From the NCBI GenBank assembly GCA_026414125.1, contig JAOAJQ010000051.1, positions 1 to 8,079 on the forward strand: a stretch of DNA of 8,079 nt, in the 5' to 3' direction. The DNA is from Thermoproteota archaeon (lineage in GTDB: Archaea > Thermoproteota > EX4484-205 > JAAOZP01). The notes beneath the pieces were generated by a model. It saw only the letters and a program-made list of their open reading frames with translations, was not told the origin of the DNA and ran no database searches. A program made the translations under genes and the position numbers. Below, piece after piece: positions 5,059-8,079 of the stretch; positions within the stretch are counted from its first letter, which is position 1, and every line of letters starts with the position of its first letter.

Positions 5059-6620
5059 TGCAGAGTAAGCTGGTTTTCAAAAAACCCGAAGTTAAACCAG
5101 CCTTGTCTAAGCAATCTTACTTTATAGATAAGTATGACGTTATCCTAGATAGAGCTAAGTGTACAGCGTGCGGCATCTGCGCCCAGACTTGCCCTGAATA
5201 CATAGGTTCCGCCAGCATTGAATATGAAGCGTTTAAGAAACCCGAGGGGGTTCTTCGCATAACTAATATGTCTAATCACTGTCTCAGTCTAGATTGTCAA
5301 AGATGTGTAGAAGTATGCCCTACAGGCGCTTTAACAGTCAGGATTAACCCTCAGTATCTCATTCTCGGAGACAGGCGTTGGACGGCGGACCTTATTCTCT
5401 CAACGTGGGAACAGGCTGAAACCGGAAAACCTTCTGGAAGATATGAGTTTAGGATTGGCGACTCTGGAGGTGGTTTCGACAGAATAAGATTTGATTTTGA
5501 ACTTAAGGAGGAGGTAAATCTTAACGAGGCTTTTGAGACTGAGGATCTCGACACATCCATAGTTTTAAACAAGAGGAGAGACAGGAGACCGGAAATAATA
5601 ATCCCAATCCCGGTTTACGGTGCAGACATGTCTTTTGGCTCAATAAGCCTAAGGGTTATGATTGCTAGGGCTATTGCAGCCAAGGCTTGGGGAACATTCA
5701 CAAGCACTGGTGAAGGGGGCTATCCTAAGGAACTCATGCCTTTTAAAGACAACGTGATAACGCAAGTTGCTACTGGACACTTTGGTGTGAGTGCTGAAAC
5801 CATTAAGAGAGCAAGGATTGTTTGTCTGAAGTATGCGCAGGGGGCTAAACCGGGACTGGGTGGACATCTCCTTGCCGACAAGGTTACTCCCGAGGTTGCG
5901 GAAATTAGAGAAGTCGTGCCTAATATAAGCCTCTTCTCCCCGTTTCCCTTTCACAATGTTTACTCCGTTGAAGACCATTATAGGCATGTTCAGTTGATAA
6001 AGGATGTTAATCCTAAGGCACTTGTCTCCGTGAAAGTATCTACTCCAATAGATGTTGACATGGTTGCCATCGGCAGCTATTACGCAGGTGCTAATATTCT
6101 CCAGATAGACGGGGGGTTTGGCGGAACGGGGGCTGCACCAGACATAGCGAAGAAGAATATCGCCATGCCGGTTGAATATGCTATTCCAATTGTCCACAAC
6201 TATCTCGTCAGAGAGGGTGTTAGGGACGAGATTGTGTTAATGGCCAGCGGAGGAATAAGAACCGCTTTCGACGTTGCTAAGATTATAGCGCTGGGTGCTG
6301 ATGGAGCAGTAATAGGGACGAGCGAGCTTGTTGCTCTCGGATGTAAGAGGTGTGGAAACTGCGAAAGAGGGAGAGGATGCCCCTCTGGAATAGCAACTAC
6401 CGATCCTGCTTTAAACCTACTGATAGAGCCTGAATGGGGGGCTCAAAGAATAATAAACATGTACTATTCGTGGAAGAAGCAGCTCGACTATATTCTTTCA
6501 AAACTCGGTTTAAAAAGTATTAGGGAGCTTCGACCAGAAGGCGTGGTCAAGTTCAAGAGTGGGCAGTTCAATCATCTGGTTCATCTAGATCACGTAGGTG
6601 ATAGTTTTGAAAGAGTTTGA
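5055..6620 (+). CDS. gltB: Glutamate synthase, FMN/Fe-S synthase subunit with N-terminal ferredoxin domain
   Basis: This is the archaeal-type GltB (FMN-binding glutamate synthase domain, COG0069-like), which makes glutamate from 2-oxoglutarate and ammonia delivered by the amidotransferase subunit. The N-terminal di-cluster ferredoxin has C36-x2-C39-x2-C42-x3-C46-P and C76-x4-C81-x2-C84-x3-C88-P. The synthase barrel has TSTGEGG (216-222), QVATGHFGVS (237-246), YAQGAKPGLGGHL (260-272), DGGFGGTGAAP (352-362, FMN region), ASGGIRT (397-403) and GADGAVIGT (414-422). A [3Fe-4S] loop has C430, C433, C436 and C442 followed by PSGIATTDP. At 521 residues it is complete for this type. The built-in ferredoxin suggests reduced ferredoxin or an external reductase as electron source; no NADPH-oxidising GltD is in the window. 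It overlaps the upstream gene by 4 bases and the next by 14 (or 23). Confidence 0.95.
   Translation: MMQSKLVFKKPEVKPALSKQSYFIDKYDVILDRAKCTACGICAQTCPEYIGSASIEYEAFKKPEGVLRITNMSNHCLSLDCQRCVEVCPTGALTVRINPQYLILGDRRWTADLILSTWEQAETGKPSGRYEFRIGDSGGGFDRIRFDFELKEEVNLNEAFETEDLDTSIVLNKRRDRRPEIIIPIPVYGADMSFGSISLRVMIARAIAAKAWGTFTSTGEGGYPKELMPFKDNVITQVATGHFGVSAETIKRARIVCLKYAQGAKPGLGGHLLADKVTPEVAEIREVVPNISLFSPFPFHNVYSVEDHYRHVQLIKDVNPKALVSVKVSTPIDVDMVAIGSYYAGANILQIDGGFGGTGAAPDIAKKNIAMPVEYAIPIVHNYLVREGVRDEIVLMASGGIRTAFDVAKIIALGADGAVIGTSELVALGCKRCGNCERGRGCPSGIATTDPALNLLIEPEWGAQRIINMYYSWKKQLDYILSKLGLKSIRELRPEGVVKFKSGQFNHLVHLDHVGDSFERV
6597..6602 (+). promoter_or_regulatory. Shine-Dalgarno site that favours a TTG start for the amidotransferase
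   Basis: GGTGAT lies 4 bases before TTG 6607. It is the same motif used by the preceding gene. The alternative GTG at 6598 is inside this site, directly after an in-frame TAG (6595-6597), and has no Shine-Dalgarno of its own. The choice of TTG is therefore favoured but not proven. Confidence 0.5.
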
Positions 6621-8079
6621 AAAGGTTGCTGAAGGTGGTTGCGGGGTAATCGGCGTAGCATCTTCAATACCAGTGAAGGGCAGGTTTCTACTAAGGCCCC
6701 TGCTGCAAATGCATAATAGGGGCAATGGTAAGGGTGGTGGCATAGCTGCAGTAGGACTATCAGCCAAGCAACTGGGTGTTTCAAAGAGGATTCTGGAAGA
6801 CTGTTACCTGCTTCAAATAGCTTACTTAGATTCAGGCACGAGGGAGAGGCTGGAGTCAGAGTTCATTAAACCGTGTATGAGAATTGAACATTTTGAGAAG
6901 CTTCCCACACTGAAGGATTATAGAAGTATAGGTTTGGAAGTGAAGCCCCCGGAGGTCTGGCGATACTTCGTCAGGGTTGACGAAGACTTGTTGAGAAAGT
7001 TCGCTGAAAAACATGGTATTCAGATGTTTAACCAGAGGGATGTGGAGGACGAGTTTATATATGGGAACAGTTTCGCATTAAACAGGAAGTATTATTCTTC
7101 AACAGGTTTGAAAAAGGCTTTTGTATTGTCGCATGGGAGAAACATGTTTGTTCTTAAAATCGTCGGCTATGCTGAGCAAGTCATAAAATACTATATGCTT
7201 GAAGATATTGAGGCTTACATCTGGATAGGCCATCAGAGATATCCCACTAAAGGGAAGGTGTGGCATCCTGGTGGTTCGCATCCCTTCATAGGTTTAAATG
7301 ACGTGCTCGTTCATAATGGTGATTTCGCAAACTACTTCTCGATAACAGAATACCTTAAGCAAAGAGACATATACCCGTTGTTCCTGACCGATACTGAAGT
7401 TGCCGCCCTATACTGGGATCTCTTGACCAGAGTATACAAGTATCCGTTAGAGTATGCGATTGAAGCAATTGCTCCCACGACTGAAAGGGATTTTGCAATG
7501 CTGCCGGATGAAAAGAAAAAGATATACAAGGCTATTCAGGCTATTCATATTCACGGTTCTCCAGACGGCCCATGGTTCTTCATAATAGCTAGGAATGATG
7601 TTGAACAAAGAGTTTTCCAGCTAATAGGCATAACGGACACCTCTATGCTCAGACCTCAAGTCTTTTCACTCCAAGAAGGTGATGTTAAGATCGGGATTAT
7701 TGCTTCCGAGAGGCAAGCGATAGACGCTATGCTTGAAGAGCTTTCTGAGCATGACGGAAGGTTCCGTCCGATGGCTGACTCCTACTGGTATGCACGGGGA
7801 GGAAGCTACACGGATGGCGGAGCCTTCATATATACTGTGGATAAGCATGGAGGACTTATCTGCACCAGTAAGTTTGGTAAAAGGGTAACTGTTGAATCAA
7901 GCTGCATCTCAACGGAGTTTAACGATGCTGAACCAAGGTCAGAATACACCGCCTCTCCAAGAGAAAAGAGATTAGAATCTTTCGATAAGCTTGAAACTGT
8001 AGAACTGTTTAAACTGGTTTCTGAAAGAATTAGAACATGGTCTATAAAGGAAGTTGTTTCATTTGTAGAAACCTTAGAG
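6607..8079 (+). CDS. Glutamate synthase glutamine amidotransferase subunit (class II, Ntn-type), 3'-truncated by window edge
   Basis: At least 491 residues are open to the last base. It hydrolyses glutamine and passes ammonia to the GltB synthase subunit. The nucleophile is probably Cys12 in GGCGVIGV, which would need removal of a short propeptide (11 residues from TTG 6607, 14 from GTG 6598), as in glutamate synthases. Next come MHNRGNGKGGG (nucleotides about 6709-6741), GHQRYPT (208-214, Arg211) and HNGD (236-239), which supplies the oxyanion-hole Asn-Gly. The distance from Cys to the Arg motif (about 199 residues) is like bacterial GltS and unlike the shorter GlmS/PurF domains. LTDTE follows shortly after. 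The gene overlaps the gltB end by 14 bases and lacks its own promoter, so it is co-transcribed. The C-terminal half and any following gltC-like (GXGXG) gene lie outside the window. Confidence 0.9.
   Translation, partial: MKEFEKVAEGGCGVIGVASSIPVKGRFLLRPLLQMHNRGNGKGGGIAAVGLSAKQLGVSKRILEDCYLLQIAYLDSGTRERLESEFIKPCMRIEHFEKLPTLKDYRSIGLEVKPPEVWRYFVRVDEDLLRKFAEKHGIQMFNQRDVEDEFIYGNSFALNRKYYSSTGLKKAFVLSHGRNMFVLKIVGYAEQVIKYYMLEDIEAYIWIGHQRYPTKGKVWHPGGSHPFIGLNDVLVHNGDFANYFSITEYLKQRDIYPLFLTDTEVAALYWDLLTRVYKYPLEYAIEAIAPTTERDFAMLPDEKKKIYKAIQAIHIHGSPDGPWFFIIARNDVEQRVFQLIGITDTSMLRPQVFSLQEGDVKIGIIASERQAIDAMLEELSEHDGRFRPMADSYWYARGGSYTDGGAFIYTVDKHGGLICTSKFGKRVTVESSCISTEFNDAEPRSEYTASPREKRLESFDKLETVELFKLVSERIRTWSIKEVVSFVETLE

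Noticed and set aside
5649..6197. 182-residue minus-strand ORF inside gltB
   Set aside because: It is antisense to the conserved FMN/substrate motifs of gltB; its composition is that of a shadow frame.
6585..6784. Minus-strand ORFs of 60 and 64 residues at the gltB/amidotransferase junction
   Set aside because: They overlap the coding strand of the amidotransferase catalytic N-terminus and lack any support.

Overview
The window looks archaeal, most likely from the Thermoproteota/TACK side (a Bathyarchaeia-like lineage is a guess). The signs are TATA boxes with purine-rich BRE-like flanks, very short or leaderless 5' ends, internal operon genes carrying GGTGAT/GGAGGTG ribosome-binding sites, stand-alone Lrp-type ligand-binding domains, a hexameric archaeal/thermophile-type glutamate dehydrogenase, and a glutamate synthase split into domain-sized genes with fused ferredoxin modules. 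The taxonomic call is inference only.

Layout. Positions 1-768 (+) hold the 3' part of a uroporphyrinogen-decarboxylase-family gene. Then comes a hairpin (780-818) and a small multi-span membrane protein of unknown function (824-1390, +) interrupted by an in-frame TGA at 947-949. Positions 1504-1963 (-) hold two tandem paralogous RAM-only (AsnC/Lrp ligand-binding) genes with their own promoter and a T-rich end. Positions 2137-3474 (-) encode glutamate dehydrogenase. From 3658 to the right edge (+) lies a tightly packed three-gene glutamate synthase operon: a ferredoxin-fused but motif-poor GltB-like paralogue, a canonical ferredoxin-fused FMN/Fe-S GltB synthase subunit, and the class-II glutamine amidotransferase subunit, which runs off the window.

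Glutamate dehydrogenase and the glutamate synthase operon are transcribed divergently from a 183-base intergenic region. It contains two copies of the same 19-bp inverted repeat, ATCGGA-N7-TCCGAT, each lying 3-4 bp upstream of the TATA box of one of the two promoters. This mirror-image arrangement implies that one regulator controls both routes of ammonium assimilation: direct GDH, and the glutamine-dependent GOGAT route. The RAM proteins downstream of gdh are candidate amino-acid sensors, but they lack a DNA-binding domain and their own promoter lacks the operator.

The most interesting parts are the operator pair, the apparently degenerate GltB paralogue that leads the operon, and the tandem RAM-only pair. 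No tRNA, rRNA, CRISPR array or insertion sequence was recognised.
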